A model generated the notes under the pieces. It saw only the letters and a program-made list of their open reading frames with translations. It was not told where the DNA came from and made no database searches. This document shows, in pieces, positions 26,151 through 34,474 of a DNA stretch of 64,000 bases (positions are counted from its first letter, which is position 1; each line of letters starts with the position of its first letter). The stretch is taken from contig JBNRMW010000016.1 in the NCBI GenBank assembly GCA_050309795.1, forward strand, positions 186,001-250,000, read 5' to 3'. The DNA comes from JBNRMW01 sp050309795. Lineage in GTDB: Bacteria; Bacillota_I; Bacilli_A; Erysipelotrichales; Erysipelotrichaceae. The position numbers and the translations under genes were made by a program.

Positions 26151-27276
26151 GCATCTGCTCCTTGATCCATTGTAGTTGTTCTTTGTTGTCGTTATAAACT
26201 TCTTTAATTCGACCGCCGCCTAACACGACGTCTCCATCATAAAAGACGGCTTCTTGACCCGCAGCAACACTGTAGACCGGTTTTTTAAAATCGACAATGA
26301 TTTCATCATTGTTGAAATGTAGCGAACATGGTTGGTCTTTTTGACGATAGCGCAGTTTCACCGTAGCATCTAACTTGGTTCTAGAATCGTACCAGTTTAC
26401 GCGGTCGACGACGATCTTTTGAGCTTCAAGTGCAGGATTTTTTGAACCCTTGGCCACATAAATGGAATTGGTTTCAATATCCTTAGCACACACATACCAC
26501 GGTCCGACCGCCGTTGATATATCGAGCCCATGGCGTTGACCAATGGTATAAAACATCACCCCTTGGTGTTGTCCTAAAACTCGTTGGCTTTCCATATCGA
26601 TGATATTACCTGTACGCTTAGCCAAATAGTTAGTTAAAAACTGTTGATAATGGCGTTCTCCAATAAAACAAATGCCTGTAGAATCCTTTTTATCAGCAAC
26701 ATTTAAATTTAATTCTTTCGCAATTTTTCGAACTTCCTGTTTTGTTAAATCGCCCAAAGGAAAGAGCGTATGGTTGAGTGCTTCTTGTTGAACTTGGTCT
26801 AGAAAATAGGATTGATCTTTGTTACGATCAACGGCTCGGCCCAAACGCGCTTGGCCATGAACGTTTAAAATCCGAGCGTAGTGACCCGTCGCTAAAGTAT
26901 CAAAGCCCAAGCGACGACCATGCTCAAAGAACTGATCAAACTTTATATATCGATTACATAAAATATCAGGGTTTGGAGTAAATCCTTCTTTGGTTTGTTG
27001 AATGAAGACATTAAAAACATCCTGCCAATATTCTTCGATAAAGTCCACACGGATCAGTGGCAGGTTTAATTTATCAGCGATAGCTTGCGCATCGTTGTAA
27101 TCACTTTCTTGAGTACATATTTCTTGCTCTAAGGTATCGTTACCAAATAAATCATTATTTGCTGCACTATCCCAATTGCGCATAAAACCACAGACCACCT
27201 CATGGCCTTGTTGTTTCAATAAATAGGCAGCCACGGCAGAATCCACTCCACCGGAAAGTCCTAGAAAAATCTTCAT
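26125..27276 (-). CDS. mnmA: tRNA-uridine 2-sulfurtransferase MnmA
   Basis: Installs the 2-thio group on U34 of tRNA for Lys, Glu and Gln. The PP-loop GLSGGVDSA is at 6-14; catalytic cysteines are C107 (NPDILCNRY) and C203 (STGICFIG). Length of 383 residues is typical. AGGAGT lies 7 bases before the ATG. It heads a run with the CPBP protease and recD2. The terminator of the upstream spx gene lies just before it. Confidence 0.95.
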   Translation of the reverse strand: MKIFLGLSGGVDSAVAAYLLKQQGHEVVCGFMRNWDSAANNDLFGNDTLEQEICTQESDYNDAQAIADKLNLPLIRVDFIEEYWQDVFNVFIQQTKEGFTPNPDILCNRYIKFDQFFEHGRRLGFDTLATGHYARILNVHGQARLGRAVDRNKDQSYFLDQVQQEALNHTLFPLGDLTKQEVRKIAKELNLNVADKKDSTGICFIGERHYQQFLTNYLAKRTGNIIDMESQRVLGQHQGVMFYTIGQRHGLDISTAVGPWYVCAKDIETNSIYVAKGSKNPALEAQKIVVDRVNWYDSRTKLDATVKLRYRQKDQPCSLHFNNDEIIVDFKKPVYSVAAGQEAVFYDGDVVLGGGRIKEVYNDNKEQLQWIKEQMHEAVTTHG

Positions 27277-27290
27277 ACTTCAACTCCTGA

Positions 27291-27315
27291 CAAAAAAAGC
27301 TGTATTACAGCTTTC
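27291..27315 (-). terminator. Intrinsic terminator of spx
   Basis: AAAGCTGT and ACAGCTTT form a stem with a 3-base loop, then a run of seven T on the minus strand. Confidence 0.8.
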
Positions 27316-27323
27316 TTATTATA

Positions 27324-27686
27324 TCACTTTCTCATACTCGATGGTATGAATGCCCCAATCTCTTCTTCATCGTAACCAACGAGGAAGGTTTTTTCATTTA
27401 GGACAATGGGTCGTTTCAAGATGGACGGATTATCTTGTATAAATTTCACTAATTCTTGAACCGACAAATCTTCAATATCAATCTTTCTCTCTTGGATCAC
27501 CTTACTGCGTTTTGAAATAATGTCCTCCGTACCGTTTTCACTGCGCATCAACAGGTGCTTTATTTCGTTTGCGTCCAAATACGTATGGAATATATTTTTT
27601 TCTAAGAATTTTAAGTCATGTTCTTTTAGCCACGTCTTTACTTTTCGACACGAGGCACATCCAGGAGAAGTATAAACTACAATCAT
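27324..27686 (-). CDS. spx: Spx/ArsC-family transcriptional regulator (Spx)
   Basis: RNA polymerase alpha-CTD-binding regulator of the thiol stress response. The redox switch CASC lies at 10-13; ENGTEDIISKRSKV and LKRPIVLNEK match Spx rather than arsenate reductase. Length 120 is close to the usual 130. GTAGGAGGAAAGC precedes the ATG and a TATAAT lies about 20 bases upstream of that, without a clear -35. It is divergent from trpS and ends in its own terminator. Confidence 0.87.
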   Translation of the reverse strand: MIVVYTSPGCASCRKVKTWLKEHDLKFLEKNIFHTYLDANEIKHLLMRSENGTEDIISKRSKVIQERKIDIEDLSVQELVKFIQDNPSILKRPIVLNEKTFLVGYDEEEIGAFIPSSMRK

Positions 27687-27753
27687 ATGCTTTCCTCCTA
27701 CCCTGTATATTATAGGAGAAAACGTAACTATTTACTAGACTCTACACGTTGTT

Positions 27754-27795
27754 TTTAGCGAATTATTACCTAAATTACGAGAAAGAGTCGCTAAA
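27754..27795. repeat. Inverted repeat TTTAGCGA / TCGCTAAA upstream of trpS
   Basis: A perfect 8-base inverted repeat with a 26-base gap (27754-27761 and 27788-27795) lies in the spx-trpS divergent region. It could be an operator or part of a hairpin; nothing identifies a binding protein. Confidence 0.35.
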
Positions 27796-27840
27796 CAAAG
27801 GTTTTATGCTAAGATAAAGTACAGCGAAAGGATGATATTT

Positions 27841-28830
27841 ATGAAACGAATGCTCTCAGCTATTAAACCTAGCGGACAATTAACCATCGGAAATTATATT
27901 GGAGCCCTAAAGAATTTTGTTAGCTACCAAGAAGATTACGAAGTGCTTGTTTTCATTGCTAATTTACATTGTATTACCGTTTATCAACCACCAGAAGAAC
28001 TTAATAAAAATTTAAGAGATGCAACGGCACTATATTTAGCCGCTGGTTTGGATCCTAAAAAAGCGACGCTCTTTCTCCAATCGGATGTACTCGAACATGC
28101 TCAACTAGGATATATTATGCAGTGTTATAGCTATATGGGCGAACTTAATCGGATGACCCAGTACAAAGATAAAGTCGCGAAAAACGAAACCGGACTCACT
28201 GTTGGCCTCTATACCTATCCAACCCTCATGGCGGCCGATATTTTACTCTATGATACGGATTATGTTCCCGTTGGCATCGATCAAAAACAACATGTCGAAT
28301 TAACCAGAGATATTGCGGTGCGTATGAATAACCTTTATCAAAAAGATTTGTTTACGGTGCCAGAACCTGTTATTGAACAGGTCGGCGCAAAAATCTATTC
28401 GCTCAGTGATCCTACAAAGAAAATGAGTAAATCCGATACACTCGATGATAAGGGAACCATTTATTTATTAGATGATCCTAAAAAAGCCCGAAAAAAAATC
28501 ATGTCCGCGGTGACTGATTCTTATAATCAAATAACCTTTGATCCCGAGAAACAACCCGGTATCGCCAACCTCTTAACCATTGGCGCTAGCCTTAAGAACA
28601 TAAGTATTGACCAAATATTGGAAGAAACCAAAGGATTTCAATATGGCGCCTTAAAGAAATATGTGGCCGACATCGTCGAAAATTTTCTCGTCGAGCTTCA
28701 AGCGAAGTATCATAATGTTTTGGATAGCGGTCTCATTGATGAAACCTTTAAAGCCGGGGCCCAAAAAGCTCGTAAAATTGCTCGAGAAAAACTTGAAACT
28801 GTTCAAGAAATCATTGGTTTAGAAATATAA
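27841..28830 (+). CDS. trpS: Tryptophan-tRNA ligase
   Basis: Class I synthetase. The HIGH-like signature appears as SGQLTIGNYIG (13-23), as in Bacillus-type enzymes, and KKMSKSD is the KMSKS loop. 329 residues. The frame is open from ATG at 27832, but the ATG at 27841 lies 8 bases after AAAGGA and gives MKRMLSAIKPSG. No T-box is seen upstream; the leader is too short. It lies alone on the plus strand with a bidirectional terminator after it. Confidence 0.95.
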   Translation: MKRMLSAIKPSGQLTIGNYIGALKNFVSYQEDYEVLVFIANLHCITVYQPPEELNKNLRDATALYLAAGLDPKKATLFLQSDVLEHAQLGYIMQCYSYMGELNRMTQYKDKVAKNETGLTVGLYTYPTLMAADILLYDTDYVPVGIDQKQHVELTRDIAVRMNNLYQKDLFTVPEPVIEQVGAKIYSLSDPTKKMSKSDTLDDKGTIYLLDDPKKARKKIMSAVTDSYNQITFDPEKQPGIANLLTIGASLKNISIDQILEETKGFQYGALKKYVADIVENFLVELQAKYHNVLDSGLIDETFKAGAQKARKIAREKLETVQEIIGLEI

Positions 28831-28862
28831 AAAAGGTGAACTCAAACGTTCACCTTTTTTAA
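28829..28862. terminator. Bidirectional terminator between trpS and the lipoprotein gene
   Basis: AAAAGGTGAAC and GTTCACCTTTT form an 11-bp stem with a 6-base loop. T runs follow on both strands. Confidence 0.92.
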
Positions 28863-28873
28863 ACCATTTATAC

Positions 28874-29545
28874 TTAAGAAATAGCTTCCATAACCCCGTT
28901 TACTTGATATACACCTTGAACCTTTTGAACCTCGTAACGGAACCAAATAGCTCCTAATCCACTACGAAACATATACGCCTTAAATTGCTGATCACTATTC
29001 TTTTTAATTTCTAGATACACTCCGTTGCGGTATTCATAACCACCATATTCAGTTTCGAGTTTACCCGTAGCAATCAATTCCTCAAAAGAAGCCACTTCAA
29101 AGACATGTTCAACCTCTAATAAATCCCTTAACAAAAAATGGAGAGCGTCTTTACCGATTTCTAAATCCGGGACATTTATACTTACCTCCTCTATATTAGA
29201 AGCAAGCGCTGGATCTTGACGAATAAAATCATCAATTAATTTATAATACAACAAAATTTCATGTTCATTTTTGATACCCTTTTTAATCGCAAAAACTTCC
29301 GCAATTTGAGCTGGATACGAATCGAGAATTTCACCACTAAATTCAATTTCCAAAACATCACCCGGCCCATATTCTAGGTTACTAGGTAAGCGAATTAAGC
29401 CCTGCCCTTGATGATAAACCAAGAGTTCTTGATTGTTGGCTTTTATAACGTGAACTTCTATTTTTACCGTAGCTGGGGTTTGACTTATCGGTTGACATGC
29501 GGTTAATAATAAAAGTACGATCAACAGTCCCATATATTTTTTCAT
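28874..29545 (-). CDS. Putative lipoprotein (paralogue of the upstream gene; DUF3221-like start)
   Basis: A signal peptide with the lipobox LLTAC places the lipidated cysteine at 17. The first half (about 28-95) is a beta-rich domain with VHVIKANN, GPGDVLEIEFSGEILDSYPAQ; the GD-hydrophobic-SYPAQ pattern resembles DUF3221/YobA OB-like domains. The second half (about 100-223) is a separate domain with FLLRDLLEVEHVFEV. It is 223 residues and clearly paralogous to the gene at 29646. Function unknown; it acts at the outer face of the membrane. Confidence 0.82.
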   Translation of the reverse strand: MKKYMGLLIVLLLLTACQPISQTPATVKIEVHVIKANNQELLVYHQGQGLIRLPSNLEYGPGDVLEIEFSGEILDSYPAQIAEVFAIKKGIKNEHEILLYYKLIDDFIRQDPALASNIEEVSINVPDLEIGKDALHFLLRDLLEVEHVFEVASFEELIATGKLETEYGGYEYRNGVYLEIKKNSDQQFKAYMFRSGLGAIWFRYEVQKVQGVYQVNGVMEAIS

Positions 29546-29603
29546 ACGAAGACCTCCTTACTCATAATATCCAAAAACCAAGCAAATTGTGACTTCAATA
29601 CAC

Positions 29604-29640
29604 TTAAAAAGAAGAGGGCTTTTCAGCCACCTCTTCTTTA
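29604..29640 (-). terminator. Intrinsic terminator between the two lipoprotein genes
   Basis: AAAGAAGAGG and CCTCTTCTTT form a long stem with an inner GGCT/AGCC pairing, followed by T residues on the minus strand. It belongs to the upstream paralogue. Confidence 0.85.
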
Positions 29641-29645
29641 GGGAC

Positions 29646-30305
29646 TCATTTATTCAGTGGATCAAGCTGATAGCTGCCATCGACCATGTCAAACAAGTAG
29701 GTTTCTTCGGTTAGATTGTTCGAGGTTGTTTGTAAATGCACCGTGATGGTTTGTTCATCACTTTTTTCAAGTTCGATGTAAACACCTTCTATATAGTGTT
29801 CTTCATCGTTTTCTTTTACAAGTTTATTTAGCGTAGCTAAATCGTTCCATGATGTGACATCAAACACTTCACGACCATTCAGCGTTTCATTCAACCAGTA
29901 AATTAAATGGTGTTTTTGAGTACCTACATCGTTTAAAGCAAGAGCAATTTCTTGAGCTGGATGAACCAACGCATGACGTTCATAGAGATCGGTCAAAATT
30001 TTGAAATACAAAACCAGTTCATGCTCCACATAATCGCTTATTTCAATCTTCGAAACACCACCCAATTGGGCTGGATAGGATTCCATGATTCCGCCATTAA
30101 AAGTGATTTTAAGCACATCACCTGTTTTAATTTCTTGATCACTGATCACGCGGATTAACCCGTGTTCTTGATGAATCACCAATAAATCGTTGTTATTAGT
30201 GTTCAATACGTGGACGTCAATCGTCGTCTCTGACGATGGTATTCCCGTTGGTTGACAAGCAACTAAAATAAAGAGGCTCATTAATAGTAATAGTTGACGT
30301 TTCAT
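29646..30305 (-). CDS. Putative lipoprotein (second paralogue)
   Basis: Signal peptide with lipobox ILVAC (MKRQLLLLMSLFILVAC). It shares its domain layout with the gene at 28874, including HVLNTNNNDLLVIHQEHGLIR and GDVLKITFNGGIMESYPAQ. The C-terminal part diverges more. The ATG at 30305 follows GGAGGG; the frame extends to 30329 but that start lacks a ribosome-binding site. 219 residues. It lies 27 bases after the DUF1287 gene, so the two may be cotranscribed. Confidence 0.82.
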   Translation of the reverse strand: MKRQLLLLMSLFILVACQPTGIPSSETTIDVHVLNTNNNDLLVIHQEHGLIRVISDQEIKTGDVLKITFNGGIMESYPAQLGGVSKIEISDYVEHELVLYFKILTDLYERHALVHPAQEIALALNDVGTQKHHLIYWLNETLNGREVFDVTSWNDLATLNKLVKENDEEHYIEGVYIELEKSDEQTITVHLQTTSNNLTEETYLFDMVDGSYQLDPLNK

Positions 30306-30332
30306 ACGTTCCCTCCTCACTATGAACATCCT

Positions 30333-31121
30333 TTAATCGTTTGGATTGTGACCTTGGGCTTCTGGTTCTTGAAATTTGAGTAGTTTATCTTCGGGAATTA
30401 ATCGCGCATTAAAACGATAATGTCCAGTAATTGCACCAAATTTCAACAATGCGTCTTCTTCGCGGTTTTCTTGACCAATATTATGAATTAAATAGGGAAT
30501 GCCTTGCTCATTTCGCTTGTCCGACACCACCCCAATATGATGATAATCGCTGCCGTAGATGACAATATCACCCGCTTGAAATTGACCAGGATCATTTGTC
30601 ACAATAACGCTCAATTTCTCCGCAAAACGGTCAAAAAAGATCTTCAAAACCCCTACCCGCCGAAAATCAATATATGGATCTCGAGTTTCAACCACATGTG
30701 CATAGAGGGGTAAATTCGCGCGTATATCCGCATCTACCATATCGCGAAGCGAGTAGCCGGCTTCCCTAAAGGCGCGCCAAATAACATCCGTACACACACC
30801 TTTATCCTCATCTGGATAACCTAAATTAGCATTCACATAACGATCATCATATGTTGGTTTATTTTTCGCGTCTTTTTGTGCTCCAATCAAAAAATCTTTA
30901 TAATCATCAATTCCATTTTCATTAAAATCCATTTCTGATTTTAAAACGACATAACCAAAATCCTGAGCGCTATATACTTTTTGAGTTGACTGTTTGATGA
31001 TTATAAACACACCGACAAAAAGTAGTGAAACAACCACCACAGCAACGATTTTTTGGCCCGTTTTTGATAAACGGACTTTTCGCCATTGGTTTATGATTTC
31101 AATCGCTTTCTTCTTTAACAT
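30333..31121 (-). CDS. DUF1287 domain protein, membrane-anchored NlpC/P60-like
   Basis: One N-terminal membrane helix (about 24-43) anchors an extracytoplasmic domain of 262 residues in total. The DUF1287 features GVCTDVIWRAF with C110, SDYHHIGVVSD with H194/H195, and LIHNIGQ resemble a papain-like Cys-His peptidase or amidase fold acting on cell wall. MDFNENGIDDYKDF (64-77) has the spacing of an EF-hand/dockerin calcium loop. Substrate unknown. Ends with a charged tail. Confidence 0.83.
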   Translation of the reverse strand: MLKKKAIEIINQWRKVRLSKTGQKIVAVVVVSLLFVGVFIIIKQSTQKVYSAQDFGYVVLKSEMDFNENGIDDYKDFLIGAQKDAKNKPTYDDRYVNANLGYPDEDKGVCTDVIWRAFREAGYSLRDMVDADIRANLPLYAHVVETRDPYIDFRRVGVLKIFFDRFAEKLSVIVTNDPGQFQAGDIVIYGSDYHHIGVVSDKRNEQGIPYLIHNIGQENREEDALLKFGAITGHYRFNARLIPEDKLLKFQEPEAQGHNPND

Positions 31122-31135
31122 TAATTATCCCACCT

Positions 31136-31987
31136 TTAGTTCAGTACTAATTGTACACCAAAGTAAAGCAGGACTAAAACCCCCAAAATAATTCTATACA
31201 TTCCGAAAATGCTAAAGTCGTTTCTTTTGACATAATCCATTAAGAAATCAATCGATTTCATGGAAACCCAAAAAGCAAAAATCGATCCCAGCAACAAAAT
31301 ACCGAGCTCTGGAAACGTTAACATCCCACTATTTATAAAAAACTTGATAAACTTCAATAAACTCGCCCCAAACATCACAGGAATCGCCAAATAGAAAGTA
31401 AACTGAGCACCCGTGGTACGATTCACTCCAATTAGCAATGCCCCAATAATCGTCGCTCCGGAACGTGAAGTCCCGGGGATTAAGGCCAAGAGTTGAAAAA
31501 GGCCAATAATCAGAGCGGTCTTATAATCTATTTCTTTCACATCGGTAATCCGAAAGCTTTTATGTTGTTGTCGTTTTTCAATGACAATAAAGAGAATTCC
31601 ATAAAGAATGAGCATAGCGGAAACAACCCAAGGGTTAAAAAATAATGCGTCAATCTTATCATCAAACAATAAACCAATAATGGCTGCTGGTATACTAGCA
31701 ATCAAAATTTTAATCCACAGATTTACAATATCAGAATCAACAAAGATTCTATTAGTTTTCGCCCGTGTCTTTAAAGGCCAAATTTTATACCAAAACGTCA
31801 CCACGACCGCCATGATGGCGCCTAATTGAATAACGACATTAAACATTTCGACAAAATCGGCACTCATTGTCGAAAACGGAATCCACTCTTGAGCCAAAAT
31901 TAAATGGCCGGTGCTACTGATGGGCAACCATTCGGTGATGCCTTCAATGATTCCATAGATAATTGCTTTTATAATATCCATTAACAT
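31136..31987 (-). CDS. uppP: Undecaprenyl-diphosphatase UppP (BacA)
   Basis: Recycles the lipid carrier for peptidoglycan synthesis by removing a phosphate from undecaprenyl pyrophosphate. The active-site motifs are GIIEGITEWLPISSTGH near the start and LIPGTSRSGATI in the middle; about eight membrane helices follow the family topology. The frame is open from a TTG at 32008; ATG at 31987 or 31981 fits the family N-terminus (MDIIKAIIYG). The TG-extended TATGAT upstream may be its promoter. Confidence 0.94.
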   Translation of the reverse strand: MLMDIIKAIIYGIIEGITEWLPISSTGHLILAQEWIPFSTMSADFVEMFNVVIQLGAIMAVVVTFWYKIWPLKTRAKTNRIFVDSDIVNLWIKILIASIPAAIIGLLFDDKIDALFFNPWVVSAMLILYGILFIVIEKRQQHKSFRITDVKEIDYKTALIIGLFQLLALIPGTSRSGATIIGALLIGVNRTTGAQFTFYLAIPVMFGASLLKFIKFFINSGMLTFPELGILLLGSIFAFWVSMKSIDFLMDYVKRNDFSIFGMYRIILGVLVLLYFGVQLVLN

Positions 31988-32043
31988 AAACACACGCTCA
32001 ACTTTCAAAAAATATCATAGCACATGTCACGTCGATTTACATC

Positions 32044-32055
32044 CTGTGGTACAAT
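32044..32055 (+). promoter_or_regulatory. Candidate extended -10 promoter of the ABC transporter genes
   Basis: TGTGGTACAAT has a TG-extended -10 (TACAAT at 32050-32055), 25 bases before the start codon. No clear -35 is seen. Confidence 0.45.
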
Positions 32056-32080
32056 ATTTCTATAAATTAAAGGAGATGCT

Positions 32081-32800
32081 ATGATTCAATGTAAAAATTT
32101 GACCAAACGCTTTGGCAACAAAGTAGCGGTAGATACCCTCGATTTAACTGTCCAACCAGGTAAAATAACTGGCTTTATCGGTCCCAACGGCGCTGGAAAA
32201 ACCACCACCCTGAAAATGATGTGTGGGATATTACGACCCGATGCAGGAACTTGTTTACTCAACGATATCGATATTCAAACAGACGAAATCCATGCTAAAA
32301 AACAATTCGGATTTGTGGCCGATAGTCCAGATTCTTTCTTACAATTAAAAGGGATTGAATACATTAACTTTGTGGCGGACATGTACGATGTCGATTCAGA
32401 AGTACGTCAACAACGCATCGAGCAACTAACGAAAGAATTTAAAATGGATGATGTTTTACACAATAAGCTATCCACCTATTCGCATGGGATGCGCCAAAAA
32501 ATCATGATGATTGCGGTCTTAATTCACGATCCTAGTATATGGATTCTTGATGAACCGTTAACAGGACTAGATCCTACAGCATCCTTTTCACTAAAACAAA
32601 TGATGCGTCAACATGCCGATCGGGGAAATACGGTGCTTTTTTCAACTCATGTTTTGGAAGTAGCAGAAAAACTATGCGATGAAATAGCCATCATTGATCA
32701 AGGTGTTCTTAAATATCAGGGCACATTGGACCACCTAAGAACTCAATATCCAGAAAAATCCTTAGAAGCCATCTTCTTTGAGGTCACTTCACATGAATAA
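32081..32800 (+). CDS. ABC transporter ATP-binding protein
   Basis: ATPase subunit of an ABC-2 type exporter. Walker A is GPNGAGKTT (36-44), the signature is a variant, YSHGMRQK, rather than LSGGQ, Walker B is WILDEP, and the H-loop is STHVLE. 239 residues. AAAGGAG precedes the ATG. The partner permease overlaps its end by 8 bases. The substrate is not evident. Confidence 0.93.
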   Translation: MIQCKNLTKRFGNKVAVDTLDLTVQPGKITGFIGPNGAGKTTTLKMMCGILRPDAGTCLLNDIDIQTDEIHAKKQFGFVADSPDSFLQLKGIEYINFVADMYDVDSEVRQQRIEQLTKEFKMDDVLHNKLSTYSHGMRQKIMMIAVLIHDPSIWILDEPLTGLDPTASFSLKQMMRQHADRGNTVLFSTHVLEVAEKLCDEIAIIDQGVLKYQGTLDHLRTQYPEKSLEAIFFEVTSHE

Positions 32801-34436
32801 GTTGTGGAAGTTAACGAAGGTTATGCTCAAAACCAGCTTTGCTAGCACTCAACTAAAAGTGTCTAAAAAACCTTGGTTGAACTATCTTTTTTTGGCAATT
32901 GTGCTGGTGGCTTTGTTGCCCTCCTTTGGCTTGTATTATTACGGAGCAGATAATTTAATCAAACTTCTCCAACCATTAAATCAACAAGCGATCGTCGTTA
33001 ATTTAGTTGTTGCTTTAAACTCCGTCTTAATCTTTGTGATGTCGTTATTGTTTTTACCAACCATTTATTTCTTTTCAAAAGATGTTGAACTATATCTCCC
33101 ATTTCCAATTAAGCCCTATGAAATCATTAGCGGAAAGTTTTTAGTTGCGTTAATGATGGAGTATTTAATTCTACTTTTTTCTTATGTGCCCCCAATGTTG
33201 GCCTATTTAATGAATGACTTTTCGCTTTTCCTGCTTATGGGTTTTATTCTCTTGTTTATTCTTTTGCCGATCTTACCACTAATTTTAGCTTCCTTGTTCG
33301 TCATGATTGGCACTCGTTTTTTACCGTTCATGAAAAACAAGAATTTTATGACCATCACCCTAGGTGCATTGTCTCTTGTCTTGGCCTTAGCCTTTAGTCT
33401 AGGTTTACAAAACATGTCCTTTGTTGACGATCCAAACCAACTATTAGATTTGGTTTTAAGTGGTGGCATCAATTTAGCGAGTTTCATGTTTACCTATTTA
33501 CCACCGGTTAAATTTGTAGCTGATTTTATTGTCAATCAAAACTTTTTTGCCCTTCTATTATTTGCTGTTGTCGTCGCTTTGAGCTATGGTCTGCTACTTG
33601 TGGTGAGTAATCAAATCTACTTTACGACCGTGACGTCGATTCAAGAATCAAAAACAACGACTCGAAAAGTAGAACTTAGCCGTCAAAATAAACAAGTAAA
33701 AAGTTTAGCTTACTTCAAAAAAGAATTGTTGATTTTATTTAGAACCCCTGCTTATTTAATGAATAATGTTCTTGGCGCTTTTATTATTCCCTTTTTCATG
33801 ATTGTGCCTCTATTTTTATCCGATCAATCCGAATCGACAGAAATTTTTAGTTTGTTAAGACAGCTTGAATTACCCCTTCGTCTAGCGCTTCCCATTGGAC
33901 TATTGCTAGGGATGGGTTTAGCTATCTTTAATAGCGGATCAAATATGATTGCGGCTACGGCTATCTCCCGAGATAAACATCAAATCAATGCGAATTTATC
34001 GATGCCCTTTGCTTATAATCAACAACTCATTGTAAAAGCAGCGGTTGGTAGTTTTATGAGTTTAATTGTTAGTTATTTAATTCTACTGATTCTTTTATTA
34101 TTTAGTCCGAATTTGTGGCTTTTGGTTGTTTCCGCACTGATTCCTTGTTTAATTGTGACCTATGTGATCAATCTACTGTCGGTCTATATCGATGCTCTTT
34201 TCCCAAAACTTCGTTGGCAAAACGAGCAAGAAGCGGTTAAGAATAACTTTAATGGCGTTATTGCTCTTTTCGGTTCCTGGACCATTTTGGGTGGATTAAT
34301 TGCGCTCTACTTTCTTTTAACGCCACCGTTGCTCCTTTTTAGTGTATTTATTTTATTAGTTTTTATCTTGATTGGTTTCTTAATCCAACAACTCATCAAA
34401 CGACAAGAAACTTCCTTAAAAGAAAAACTTGTCTAA
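32793..34436 (+). CDS. ABC-2 type exporter permease
   Basis: A 547-residue membrane protein with about 12 hydrophobic segments in two halves, resembling large exporter permeases in Bacillota. Start ATG at 32793 lies 9 bases after GAGG and overlaps the ATPase stop; the earlier in-frame codon at 32778 has no ribosome-binding site. The central cytosolic loop (about 275-310) is basic. Substrate unknown. Confidence 0.87.
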   Translation: MNKLWKLTKVMLKTSFASTQLKVSKKPWLNYLFLAIVLVALLPSFGLYYYGADNLIKLLQPLNQQAIVVNLVVALNSVLIFVMSLLFLPTIYFFSKDVELYLPFPIKPYEIISGKFLVALMMEYLILLFSYVPPMLAYLMNDFSLFLLMGFILLFILLPILPLILASLFVMIGTRFLPFMKNKNFMTITLGALSLVLALAFSLGLQNMSFVDDPNQLLDLVLSGGINLASFMFTYLPPVKFVADFIVNQNFFALLLFAVVVALSYGLLLVVSNQIYFTTVTSIQESKTTTRKVELSRQNKQVKSLAYFKKELLILFRTPAYLMNNVLGAFIIPFFMIVPLFLSDQSESTEIFSLLRQLELPLRLALPIGLLLGMGLAIFNSGSNMIAATAISRDKHQINANLSMPFAYNQQLIVKAAVGSFMSLIVSYLILLILLLFSPNLWLLVVSALIPCLIVTYVINLLSVYIDALFPKLRWQNEQEAVKNNFNGVIALFGSWTILGGLIALYFLLTPPLLLFSVFILLVFILIGFLIQQLIKRQETSLKEKLV

Positions 34437-34441
34437 ACTTT

Positions 34442-34474
34442 AAAACAGACCTCATCATCGAGGTCTGTTTTTTA
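34442..34474. terminator. Bidirectional terminator between the ABC permease gene and metK
   Basis: AAAACAGACCTC and GAGGTCTGTTTT form a perfect 12-bp stem with a 6-base loop, flanked by T runs on each strand. The metK stop codon lies in its edge. Confidence 0.93.
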
